From an uncultured Ruminiclostridium sp. (GTDB lineage Bacteria; Bacillota; Clostridia; Oscillospirales; Ruminococcaceae): a DNA stretch of 32,643 nt. The position numbers and the translations under genes were made by a program. This document shows positions 1 to 7,435 of this stretch, one piece after another (the first letter of the stretch is position 1; each line of letters begins with the position of its first letter). Where the stretch lies: positions 1-32,643 of the forward strand of contig CAJTTE010000028.1 of NCBI GenBank assembly GCA_910579265.1, read 5' to 3'. The notes beneath the pieces were generated by a model that saw only the letters and a list, made by a program, of their open reading frames with translations, was not told where the DNA came from and did not search any database.

Positions 1-82
1 GCTTTCTCTCAATATCTTTTTTTCGATTGTCCAATATCTATTGTAGCTCTACAAGCTTTTAAAAGCATTTTTTTAAAAAGTA

Positions 83-111
83 TTGCAAACAAAGGGGATT
101 TATGGTAAAAT
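83..111 (+). promoter_or_regulatory. Sigma-A promoter of gatC
   Basis: TTGCAA at 83-88, a 17-base spacer and TAAAAT at 106-111, with TG one base before the -10 (extended -10). It lies 34 bases before the gatC start. The same TTGCAA-17-TAAAAT arrangement occurs before dnaA. Confidence 0.6.
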
Positions 112-144
112 AACTTGTATATATCCTTTAAAGGAGGAGATTTT

Positions 145-438
145 ATGGGTAAGACAGACAGAGCTACCCTCGACCACATCGCAGAGCTTTCAAAGCTTTC
201 CTTTACCGATGAGGAATCGGAGATCATGGCGGAACAGATGGGAGATATCATAACCCTGATGGATACCATTCGCGATATAGACGTTCAATATGACGACACA
301 AAGGATAAAAACGAAATAGCTTACGATATGCTGCGTGAAGACAGGGCGGAAGAGTCCTTCGCTACGGAAAAACTGCTTCAAAATACCGAAGCCGGCGGCG
401 ACGGAAATTGCTATGTGCTGCCTAAGATGATGGAATAA
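145..438 (+). CDS. gatC: Asp/Glu-tRNA amidotransferase subunit C
   Basis: Small subunit of the GatCAB amidotransferase, which converts misacylated Asp-tRNA(Asn) or Glu-tRNA(Gln) to Asn-tRNA or Gln-tRNA in the cytosol. GatC wraps around and stabilises the GatA-GatB interface. The 97-residue length is normal. The N-terminus carries the family pattern in which a short helix with 'LAKLSF'-like residues (here LSKLSFTDEE, about residues 13-22) is followed by a second helix. The start at 145 is set by AAGGAGGAGA at 131-140; an upstream in-frame ATG at 115 lacks a site. gatA follows only after 435 bases of repeat-bearing DNA, unlike the tight gatCAB operons usual in Firmicutes. Confidence 0.92.
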   Translation: MGKTDRATLDHIAELSKLSFTDEESEIMAEQMGDIITLMDTIRDIDVQYDDTKDKNEIAYDMLREDRAEESFATEKLLQNTEAGGDGNCYVLPKMME

Positions 439-660
439 GGTATTTTAGCATCCGGAAAACAACGCTGCGCAAGCGTTATTCTAATATGCCGCAAGGTTTG
501 CTTTGAAAAACAGAGACGCGGACTCGCAGCAGGAGCTTATCCCGCCGGCGGCTATGCAGGTAATTTTAGCGGAAGGGCTTCGGCGGATATGACGAGCATT
601 TTGCCTTTCCCGACAGGGCGGGGGATACTAAGGCGGATCTGAAAACAAAAAAAATATACG
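439..660. other. Gene-free spacer between gatC and repeat B copy 1
   Basis: All frames carry frequent stops and no product is recognised. A weak 6-bp hairpin (AACGCT/AGCGTT near 464-480) follows gatC but has no U-run, so it is not called a terminator. The rest is probably decayed sequence. Confidence 0.5.
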
Positions 661-664
661 ATTA

Positions 665-811
665 CGCTAAAAGCATGACTGTTTCTAAGGGAAAAGCGGA
701 GAAATACGAGGGTGGTCCGCAGTTATCCCTTTTAGACAGCTATCGGCAGCCTTTGACGCAAAAAGCGTCCGAGGTCAGCAGAAATCGTGCAATTTGCGTC
801 TTTTCAGACAG
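665..811 (+). repeat. Dispersed repeat family B, copy 1
   Basis: About 145 bases similar to 14039-14181 (same strand) and 30806-30948 (opposite strand). Shared blocks in order: GCTAAA-GCAT, AAGCGGAGAAATACGA, TAGTTATC, CTATCGGCA, GCGAAAAGCGT-like, CAGTCAG-like, and the end block TTTGCG.CTTTTCAGACAG. It contains no open frame common to the copies. It lies between gatC and gatA. Confidence 0.65.
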
Positions 812-873
812 AACTAAAATACATTAAAATCTAAGCAGTATGCTAAAGCAATACAACGAAAAGGAATGCTATT

Positions 874-2316
874 ATGGATATGACTAAAACCACTCTGAAA
901 AAGCTCAGGGAAATGCTTGACTCCAAAGCAGTCAGCGTAAAGGAGCTTTATGAGGAATGCTATAAATGCACGGATAAGGATGAAAAGCGCATTGGAGCTT
1001 TTATCACGCTTACTCCGGAGCAGGCCGAAAAGGACGCGGAAAAGGCGCAGAAAAGGATCGACGCCGGAGAAGCGGGATTTCTTACCGGTATTCCCCTTGC
1101 AATCAAGGATAATATCTGTACCGACGGCATCAGAACCACTTGCGCTTCAAAAATGCTTGAGAACTTCGTTCCGCCTTACAATGCCACCGTTATAGAAAAA
1201 CTCATGGAACAGGACTATGTGTTGATAGGCAAAACCAATATGGACGAATTTGCAATGGGAGGGGCTACTCAAACCTCTTACTTTAAGCGCACCCGCAATC
1301 CCAAGAACACCGACTGTGTTCCGGGAGGCTCTTCGGGAGGCTCGGCGGCGGCTGTTTCGGCAGGATTTGTCCCTGCCGCTCTCGGATCGGATACGGGCGG
1401 TTCTATTCGTCAGCCCGCTTCCTTCTGCGGCGTGACGGGAATCAAGCCTACCTACGGACGGGTGAGCCGCTACGGACTGGTCGCTTTCGGAAGTTCCCTC
1501 GATCAGATAGGACCTATCGCCAATACTGCGGCAGACTGCGGAGAAATACTTAATGTTATTTCGGGACACGACGTTAGAGACGCCACCTCGGCAAAGCTTC
1601 CGCCGGAAGATTTCAACGCAAAAACAGGTCGGAGCATCAAGGGAATAAAAATCGCGCTGCCTAAAGAATTTTACGGGGAAGCTGTGGATACAGAAGTAAA
1701 GGAAGCGGTTATGAATGCCGCTAAGACGCTGGAAAAACAGGGAGCCGTTCTGGTAAGCTGCGAAATGCCCTCACTTAAGTACGGCATTCCCGCCTACTAC
1801 CTCATCGCCTGCGCGGAAGCCGCATCAAACCTTTCGAGATACGACGGAATAAAGTACGGTCTAAGAGGGGAAGGAAAAAATTACCGTGAAATGATCCTGG
1901 ACAGCCGCAACAGAGGCTTCGGAGATGAGGTCAAAAGACGCATACTTCTTGGGAACTATGCATTGTCCAGCGGGTATTTTGACGCTTATTACAGAAAGGC
2001 CTGCGCTTTAAGGCAGAGGATAATTGCGGAATATAACACAATATTTGACACAGCCGACGCGGTCCTTACTCCCACCGCACCCTCCGCAGCATATAAAATC
2101 GGATCTAACGATACCGACCCAGTTAAGATGTATACGGCGGATATCCTTACCGTACCCGTAAATATAGCGGGGCTTCCCGGAATATCGGTAAACTGCGGCA
2201 GCAGCGCAGAAGGGCTTCCCATAGGCATGAGCATTGCGGGCAGGAAGTTCGACGAAAGTACGCTTTTGCAGCTTGCGGACGCTTTCGAGCGCGAATTCAA
2301 TCCCATATACAGCTAA
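874..2316 (+). CDS. gatA: Asp/Glu-tRNA amidotransferase subunit A
   Basis: Catalytic glutaminase/amidase subunit of GatCAB. It hydrolyses glutamine and delivers ammonia through a channel to GatB. The 480 residues are typical. The amidase-signature triad is visible: Lys78 in AIKDN, cis-Ser153 in GGSSGGSAAA, and nucleophile Ser177 in GSDTGGSIRQPA. The C-terminal LPGISVNCG and GLPIGMSIAG segments are also family features. The start follows AAGGA at 861-865. It is separated from gatC by repeat B and from gatB by a MITE-like element, so it may need read-through or its own promoter. No break is seen in the frame. Confidence 0.96.
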   Translation: MDMTKTTLKKLREMLDSKAVSVKELYEECYKCTDKDEKRIGAFITLTPEQAEKDAEKAQKRIDAGEAGFLTGIPLAIKDNICTDGIRTTCASKMLENFVPPYNATVIEKLMEQDYVLIGKTNMDEFAMGGATQTSYFKRTRNPKNTDCVPGGSSGGSAAAVSAGFVPAALGSDTGGSIRQPASFCGVTGIKPTYGRVSRYGLVAFGSSLDQIGPIANTAADCGEILNVISGHDVRDATSAKLPPEDFNAKTGRSIKGIKIALPKEFYGEAVDTEVKEAVMNAAKTLEKQGAVLVSCEMPSLKYGIPAYYLIACAEAASNLSRYDGIKYGLRGEGKNYREMILDSRNRGFGDEVKRRILLGNYALSSGYFDAYYRKACALRQRIIAEYNTIFDTADAVLTPTAPSAAYKIGSNDTDPVKMYTADILTVPVNIAGLPGISVNCGSSAEGLPIGMSIAGRKFDESTLLQLADAFEREFNPIYS

Positions 2317-2745
2317 AATTTCATACGGCCCATACGTAATTAAGGAGTTTTACTTTGCAGGACTTCTGCAAGGATACCGTTTATCATCGTAAACGTATTC
2401 TTTCCTCTTAAGGCAACACCGCACAATGATCGGGTGTGAATTGCGCAGTCAGATTTTTCGTCAGCTTGCATAAATTCGACGCAGGAATACTGATGTATTT
2501 TAAGGAGAATTTGTGTAAGATGACGGAATATATCGCACGCAAAGCCGTCAGGCGGTCTTTGTGCGGTATTGCCTTAAAGATACATTCTCTTCGCTCTCCG
2601 GAAGGAAACCGGGCCTGATTTCCGGAGTAATATACCGAAACCATGCATGACGCGGCTTAACAAAAGCTTGCCTTTTTGCAGAAAAGGTGCGAATAAATCA
2701 TCTGCGGCTTCGACGCCCGATATTTTTACTTTTTGGAGGCAACCA
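2317..2745. other. gatA-gatB spacer holding a MITE-like element
   Basis: 429 bases with no supported gene. 2408-2577 is MITE-like copy 1. The flanks are short AT-rich segments and the GGAGG (2735-2739) of gatB. The open frame can be extended upstream to 2647, but that extension has no ribosome binding site and shows no family similarity. Confidence 0.6.
2408..2577 (+). mobile_element. MITE-like element, copy 1
   Basis: 170-bp element with near-perfect terminal inverted repeats, TTAAGGCAACACCGCACAAT at the left and the complement of TTAAGGCAATACCGCACAAA at the right. Two further copies are at 13484-13663 (inverted) and 30991-31170. This copy lacks about 10 internal bases (near 2530) that both others have. 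It carries no transposase, so it would need one in trans. It sits between gatA and gatB. Confidence 0.8.
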
Positions 2746-4173
2746 ATGAAGCTTTATCCAACAATAGGACTTGAAATACATGCGGAGCTTTTGACACAAT
2801 CAAAGGTTTTCTGCACCTGCTCGGCAGAATTCGGAGGAGAGCCCAATTCCCGGTGCTGCCCCGTATGCAGCGGACTTCCCGGAACGCTTCCCGTGCTTAA
2901 CCAAAGAGCGGTGGAGTATATTATTAAAGCGGGATATGTTATGAACTGTGACATAAGCCGCTTTACCAAATGGGACAGAAAGAACTACTTTTATCCCGAT
3001 CTTCCAAAGGCTTATCAGATCAGCCAGATGCCGCGCCCGGTATGTCTTAACGGATACGTGGATATCGTATCGGAGGGAGAAGCAAAGCGGATACGCATCA
3101 ACAGAATACATCTTGAGGAGGATGCGGGAAAGCTTATACATGACGATCAGACGAAACAGACGCTGGCAGACTATAACCGCTGCGGCATTCCCCTTATCGA
3201 AATAGTTACCGAGCCCGATTTTCACTCGGCCTCGGACGTTACCGCCTTCGTTGAGAAAATTCGCCTTTTGTTGCAGTATGCGGGAATCTGCGACGGCAAA
3301 ATGGAACAGGGAAGTCTTCGCTGCGACGTTAACATCTCCCTTGCGGAGAAGGATGCAAAGGAGCTCGGTACAAGGGCGGAGCTGAAAAACATAAACTCGG
3401 TAAGAGCAATCGGAAGAGCTATCGAATACGAGATTTACCGCCAGACCGAAATTCTGGAGGGCGGAGGAAAGGTCATTCAGGAAACAAGACGATTCACTGA
3501 AAGCGGCGAAACCGTCGCCATGCGTTCAAAGGAGGACGCCCAGGATTACCGTTATTTTCCTGACCCGGACATTCCCCCCATTATTTTCACCGAGGAGGAA
3601 TTAGAGAATATCAAAAATTCCATTCCCGAAATGCCCGAAAGCCGCCGGGAGCGTTATGTAAAGGAATACGGCATTGCGGAAAACGAGGCGGATTCGCTTA
3701 TAAACAATAAAGCCGTCTGCTTCTTCTTTGAGGAGGCGTTAAAGAGCTACAACAAACCAAAAAGCGTTTCTTCGTTTATTCTTGTGGAGCTTATGCGAAG
3801 AATAAACACGGGAGAAGCGGACATGGATAAGCTTCCCTTTAAGCCTGAGGATTTAGCACGGCTTGTTGAGATAATGGACACCGACAAGATAAACAAAAGC
3901 GAGGGCAAAAACATTCTTCGCATAATGCTTGAAAGCGGAAAAACCCCCGACAAAATATGCGACGATGAAAATCTTTGGATAAAAGAAGATCTTGGTCAGG
4001 CGGAGGCGGTTATCGATAAGATCATAGCCGATAACCCGAAGCCGGTGGAACAGTACAGAAACGGTGAACAGAAGGTATTCGGATTCCTTATGGGGCAGGC
4101 TAACAAGCAGCTTAAGGGAGCGGCTACGCCTGCGGCTATCAAGGAGATACTGGAGAGGAAGCTTAAGGGATAA
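2746..4173 (+). CDS. gatB: Asp/Glu-tRNA amidotransferase subunit B
   Basis: tRNA-binding and kinase subunit of GatCAB; it phosphorylates the misacylated Asp or Glu and uses ammonia from GatA. 475 residues, the usual length. The N-terminal signature TIGLEIHAELLTQSKVFC is followed by the zinc/catalytic core with CxCS and CCPVCSGLPG, then FYPDLPKAYQISQ and the RIHLEEDAGKL stretch. The YqeY-like tail domain ends in FLMGQANKQLKG. GGAGG at 2735-2739, six bases from the ATG, fixes this start over the longer frame from 2647. Confidence 0.96.
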   Translation: MKLYPTIGLEIHAELLTQSKVFCTCSAEFGGEPNSRCCPVCSGLPGTLPVLNQRAVEYIIKAGYVMNCDISRFTKWDRKNYFYPDLPKAYQISQMPRPVCLNGYVDIVSEGEAKRIRINRIHLEEDAGKLIHDDQTKQTLADYNRCGIPLIEIVTEPDFHSASDVTAFVEKIRLLLQYAGICDGKMEQGSLRCDVNISLAEKDAKELGTRAELKNINSVRAIGRAIEYEIYRQTEILEGGGKVIQETRRFTESGETVAMRSKEDAQDYRYFPDPDIPPIIFTEEELENIKNSIPEMPESRRERYVKEYGIAENEADSLINNKAVCFFFEEALKSYNKPKSVSSFILVELMRRINTGEADMDKLPFKPEDLARLVEIMDTDKINKSEGKNILRIMLESGKTPDKICDDENLWIKEDLGQAEAVIDKIIADNPKPVEQYRNGEQKVFGFLMGQANKQLKGAATPAAIKEILERKLKG

Positions 4174-4495
4174 TTAACGACAACTAATACGGCCGCATTC
4201 CCTTTTACCGAACCGAGGACGGAAAAAAAGGAGCTAAAAGCATCCGACAAGGCGGATATAACGGAGATTGCCGGTATATTAAAGAAATTTGAGGCTAATC
4301 CCGAAGCTGAAAAAAATAGATCAGATCAGAATAGTCGACTGTGAAAACAGCGTAATAACCAAAAAAGTCATCTCTGCCGATGACAGCGACAACACCTTCA
4401 AGGAAAAAACAGGCACAAGCGGTGCAGTTTTTGAAATAGCAATCGCGGCATTTATCGCCGCCGTGTTTATTTTTATATGCTTTGCCCGATGATGT
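4174..4495 (+). pseudogene. Possible decayed small membrane-protein gene after gatB
   Basis: Right after the gatB stop the same frame stays open from about 4177 to a TGA near 4340 and reads an acidic segment ending in a KKFEANPEAEK-like stretch. A second frame, which could start with TTG at 4289, continues with KIDQIRIVDCENSVITKK and ends at 4492 in one clear membrane segment (EIAIAAFIAAVFIFICFAR). A single-base shift near 4315 would join the two. No ribosome binding site and no recognised family. This may be a broken gene or chance. Confidence 0.3.
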
Positions 4496-4512
4496 GAGAA
4501 AGAGAGAATAAT

Positions 4513-5427
4513 ATGGCGCTTCCGAAATTCAAAGAAATGACTCAGGATAAAACGGTTATCCCCGACTGGGCAAAATATATGAGGCCCGAAGAATTTATAA
4601 GCTACTCCGTCACCTATAAGGGCAAGATATACTATGAGCTGTTTGACGAGCACGTTTTTCATTGCGGGGAAACGGGGGATATCAGGTATTATGTTTACGA
4701 TCCGGTAAAACACGGAAAACCTTCCGATAAAAAATATCCCGTCCTTATGTTTTTTCACGGGGCAAGCAACGCTCTGATGGGTATTGACTGCATAATGTGC
4801 TGCGGTGCGGAGCAGTTTGCCTCACCCGAGTATCAGGAAAGAATGGGAGGAGCGTATATCGTTGTTCCCGTTGCAAACGAAAAGAGAAACGAAAACGGTA
4901 ATATCGAGGGCGCTTGGAGCAACTTTGACATTCCGTATCATATTCCCGTTAAGGGTATATGGGACAGGGTCATGAACGAATACCCGGATAATGCGGGAAG
5001 TAAAATAATCTTGGGCGCTTCCTCCGGCGGAGCGTTTACTTGGAAGCTGCTTGAAGAATACCCCGATTATTTTGACGGGGCAATGCCCATTGCTTCGGGA
5101 TATATTCCGGACAGTGCGGCGCTTGATAAAATTGCGGAGAGTAAAACAAAAATACTTGTCGCCCACGGCAGACACGATGAGATGGCAGACTTTGAGGAAT
5201 GCGTTGAACCTTATCTTGAAAAGCTGCGGACAATGAAAAACACGGAGCTGTTTCTCCCGGAATGGGTCTATAACGGAGACGGAGGGATAGCTTCGGTATT
5301 CTACGGCTTCGAAATGGGACAGCACTGTATGATAAACTGGGTTCAGTCGGATCTGAGGTTTGACGACGGGAAAGCGGCAGAGGGTTTTCCCTATGACGGA
5401 GTGACGGAGTGGGTGAAGAAAGTTTAA
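4513..5427 (+). CDS. Alpha/beta-hydrolase (esterase-like)
   Basis: 304-residue hydrolase with no signal peptide, so probably cytosolic. Visible catalytic features: an oxyanion segment FFHGAS (residues 80-85), the nucleophile elbow GASSGG with Ser170, a likely acid Asp222 in HGRHDEMADF, and His271 in MGQHCM near the C-terminus. The arrangement resembles the feruloyl-esterase / PHB-depolymerase-like branch of alpha/beta hydrolases; the substrate cannot be told from sequence. The ribosome binding site is weak (GAGAAAGAGAGA before 4513). It lies between gatB and the restriction-modification genes, and nothing suggests it belongs to either function. Confidence 0.8.
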   Translation: MALPKFKEMTQDKTVIPDWAKYMRPEEFISYSVTYKGKIYYELFDEHVFHCGETGDIRYYVYDPVKHGKPSDKKYPVLMFFHGASNALMGIDCIMCCGAEQFASPEYQERMGGAYIVVPVANEKRNENGNIEGAWSNFDIPYHIPVKGIWDRVMNEYPDNAGSKIILGASSGGAFTWKLLEEYPDYFDGAMPIASGYIPDSAALDKIAESKTKILVAHGRHDEMADFEECVEPYLEKLRTMKNTELFLPEWVYNGDGGIASVFYGFEMGQHCMINWVQSDLRFDDGKAAEGFPYDGVTEWVKKV

Positions 5428-5499
5428 GTTTATAGCCGACTGCCATTATGCTCCTTCAAAAAAATTTTGGATTTTATTTTAAAGGAGGCTGACTGTTTC

Positions 5500-6777
5500 G
5501 TGACCAATCATAAAATTATTTTTGGGGATAGCAGACAACTGAATAAGCTTGACGATAAATCCGTGGATTTGATTGTAACTTCTCCTCCTTACTGGCAGCT
5601 GAAGGATTACGGAATAGATGATCAAATAGGTTTTAACGACAGCTATGAAGATTATATAAACAATCTTAACTTTGTATGGCGGGAATGCAACAGAGTGCTT
5701 AAAGACGGCTGCCGCATGTGTATCAATATAGGAGATCAGTTTGCACGCTCGGTTTACTACGGGAGATATAAGGTAATTCCTATAAGAACGGAAATTATTC
5801 GTTTTTGCGAAGCCTTGAAAATGGATTATATGGGAGCCGTTATTTGGCAAAAAACCACCACAATGAACACTTCCGGAGGGGGAGCGGTTATGGGAAGCTT
5901 TCCTTATCCTCGAAACGGCATTTTAAAAATTGATTATGAATTTATTCTTATATTTAAAAAACTCGGAAATTCACCTAAACCCTCAAACGAGCAAAAAGAA
6001 CTGTCAATGATGACTAAGGAGGAATGGAACAAATACTTTTCCTCGCATTGGAATTTTAACGGAGTTAAACAAAACGGTCATATTGCAATGTTTCCGGAAG
6101 AGCTGCCAAAGAGGCTTATAAAAATGTTTTCCTTTGTGGGCGAAACGATATTCGACCCGTTTTTGGGAAGCGGCACTACCTCGCTTGCGGCAAAAAATCT
6201 TGGCAGAAATTCCGTAGGATATGAGATCAATCGTGATTTTAAAAGCTTGATAAGCGAAAAATTATGCGAAAAACAGCAGTCTTTTTTAACCGACTCGGAG
6301 GTTGAATTTATTGAGGACGATAGTGATTTAAAGCTTGATATAAACAGTCTGCCTTACGTTTTTTGCGATCCTCATAAGATAGACAAAAAAACAGATATTA
6401 AAAAACGTCAATTCGGTTCAAGCATTGACGGCAGCAAAATCACAACAAATGATTTGTATTCGGTTAAAGACGTTATATCACCCGAGCTTATTTTGCTTTC
6501 AAACAACCAAAAAGTAAGGCTTTTGGGAATAAAATCAAATCAAGAGCATTACAGCGATGCTGTCGCTTTTTTAAAAAACAAATTCAAAAAAAGAAAAGTG
6601 TATTTAAAGCTTGACAGCAAGACCTTACAGCAGGGCAATGATATTATGGCGTATGTTTACCTCGACAACAAAACATTTGTAAACAGGCATTTGCTTCGAA
6701 CCGGATTTGTCAGCTTAGATACGGGACTTGATTATATTTACAAGAATAAATTTAAGGAAGATATTAAAAATGCCTAA
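5500..6777 (+). CDS. DNA methyltransferase with SNase-like tail (MjaI-type R-M)
   Basis: Amino-methyltransferase that should protect host DNA from the nuclease encoded next to it. Motif order is of the beta class: TSPPYW (residues 27-32; SPPY is typical of N4-cytosine or N6-adenine enzymes), then the AdoMet-binding DPFLGSGTT (219-227). Residues about 324-425 resemble a staphylococcal-nuclease fold (KVRLLGI, AVAFLKNKF, VYLKLD, MAYVYLDNKTFVNRHLLRTGF), but the usual catalytic Glu and second Arg are missing. Start: AAAGGAGG at 5481-5488 precedes GTG at 5500; the frame also opens at TTG 5467, which lies upstream of that site. It overlaps the nuclease gene by 8 bases. The namesake MjaI system targets CTAG; specificity here is inferred. 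Confidence 0.85.
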   Translation: MTNHKIIFGDSRQLNKLDDKSVDLIVTSPPYWQLKDYGIDDQIGFNDSYEDYINNLNFVWRECNRVLKDGCRMCINIGDQFARSVYYGRYKVIPIRTEIIRFCEALKMDYMGAVIWQKTTTMNTSGGGAVMGSFPYPRNGILKIDYEFILIFKKLGNSPKPSNEQKELSMMTKEEWNKYFSSHWNFNGVKQNGHIAMFPEELPKRLIKMFSFVGETIFDPFLGSGTTSLAAKNLGRNSVGYEINRDFKSLISEKLCEKQQSFLTDSEVEFIEDDSDLKLDINSLPYVFCDPHKIDKKTDIKKRQFGSSIDGSKITTNDLYSVKDVISPELILLSNNQKVRLLGIKSNQEHYSDAVAFLKNKFKKRKVYLKLDSKTLQQGNDIMAYVYLDNKTFVNRHLLRTGFVSLDTGLDYIYKNKFKEDIKNA

Positions 6778-7435
6778 GGAATGGATACTTAACAGCGCCA
6801 CAAACCGATTCCAACTTAATTTTAAAAGAAATGTCGGCGCTACATCCGAAGCGATACGGGAATGTCAACCCAAAAGTCTTGAGGAGTGGAGAAATTACTA
6901 TTTTGAAAATGTCCGCGCGGAAGCGCATATTAACGAGCTTGGAAAAAAGCTTTATGTTAAGATAACTGAAGTGTTGACTGCCGAGATAGAAGAAATTACC
7001 GAAGAAGACTGCATCAATTATATTAAAGCTCTTGTTATTGACAGAACCTACGATGGCTATGTCAGCGAAGTCGATACGATTTACGGACAGCTTCAGGAGC
7101 TTCTTGAAGTAAAAATCTCTCCCGCACCCGATAAATGGGACAGATTGTATAACGTGGACTTTTTTATCAAGATTGGAGAAAAATATATAGGACTGCAAAT
7201 TAAGCCTGTTTCAAAAGCTCCGAGTATTCCCGAAATTTACAAGGAATACGAAATACAGCGCAAGACCCATGAAAAATTTCAAAAGGAATACGGAGGAAAA
7301 GTCTTTTATATTTATTCGCATAAATCGGAAAATAAAAAGATTATTTCAAATACGGAAGTTGTGAAGGAAATAAAGGAAGAAATGAAACGTCTTTCAAAAA
7401 TAATAAATACAATCGGAAAGGAACAACACCAATGA
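6770..7435 (+). CDS. MjaI-family type II restriction endonuclease
   Basis: 221-residue protein that I recognise as the MjaI restriction endonuclease family (Pfam RE_MjaI). Family-like stretches are the N-terminal PKEWILNSATNRFQLN, the middle EEDCINYIKALVIDRTYDGY, and PDKWDRLYNVDFFIKIGEKY leading to IGLQIKPVS. The Asp in NVDFFI and the IGLQIKP strand look like a PD-(D/E)xK-type core, with Gln-x-Lys in place of the usual Glu-x-Lys. MjaI itself cuts CTAG. The start ATG overlaps the methyltransferase stop by 8 bases, with AAGGAAG just upstream, and its TGA overlaps the aspS ATG, so modification gene, nuclease gene and aspS form one translated unit. Confidence 0.88.
   Translation: MPKEWILNSATNRFQLNFKRNVGATSEAIRECQPKSLEEWRNYYFENVRAEAHINELGKKLYVKITEVLTAEIEEITEEDCINYIKALVIDRTYDGYVSEVDTIYGQLQELLEVKISPAPDKWDRLYNVDFFIKIGEKYIGLQIKPVSKAPSIPEIYKEYEIQRKTHEKFQKEYGGKVFYIYSHKSENKKIISNTEVVKEIKEEMKRLSKIINTIGKEQHQ

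Noticed and set aside
700..735. AGGGTGGTCCGCAG, resembling a T-box antiterminator motif
   Set aside because: It lacks the A of GGTGG.ACCGCG, there is no specifier stem I upstream and no terminator downstream, and the block aligns with repeat family B.
2436..2618. Open frame inside MITE copy 1 with relatives in copies 2 and 3
   Set aside because: The similarity is explained by the DNA repeat; differences between copies are often amino-acid changing, frames end differently and there is no ribosome binding site.
2647..2745. 33-codon N-terminal extension of gatB
   Set aside because: A clear GGAGG precedes the ATG at 2746, and GatB proteins start at the K.YPTIGLEIHAEL segment.
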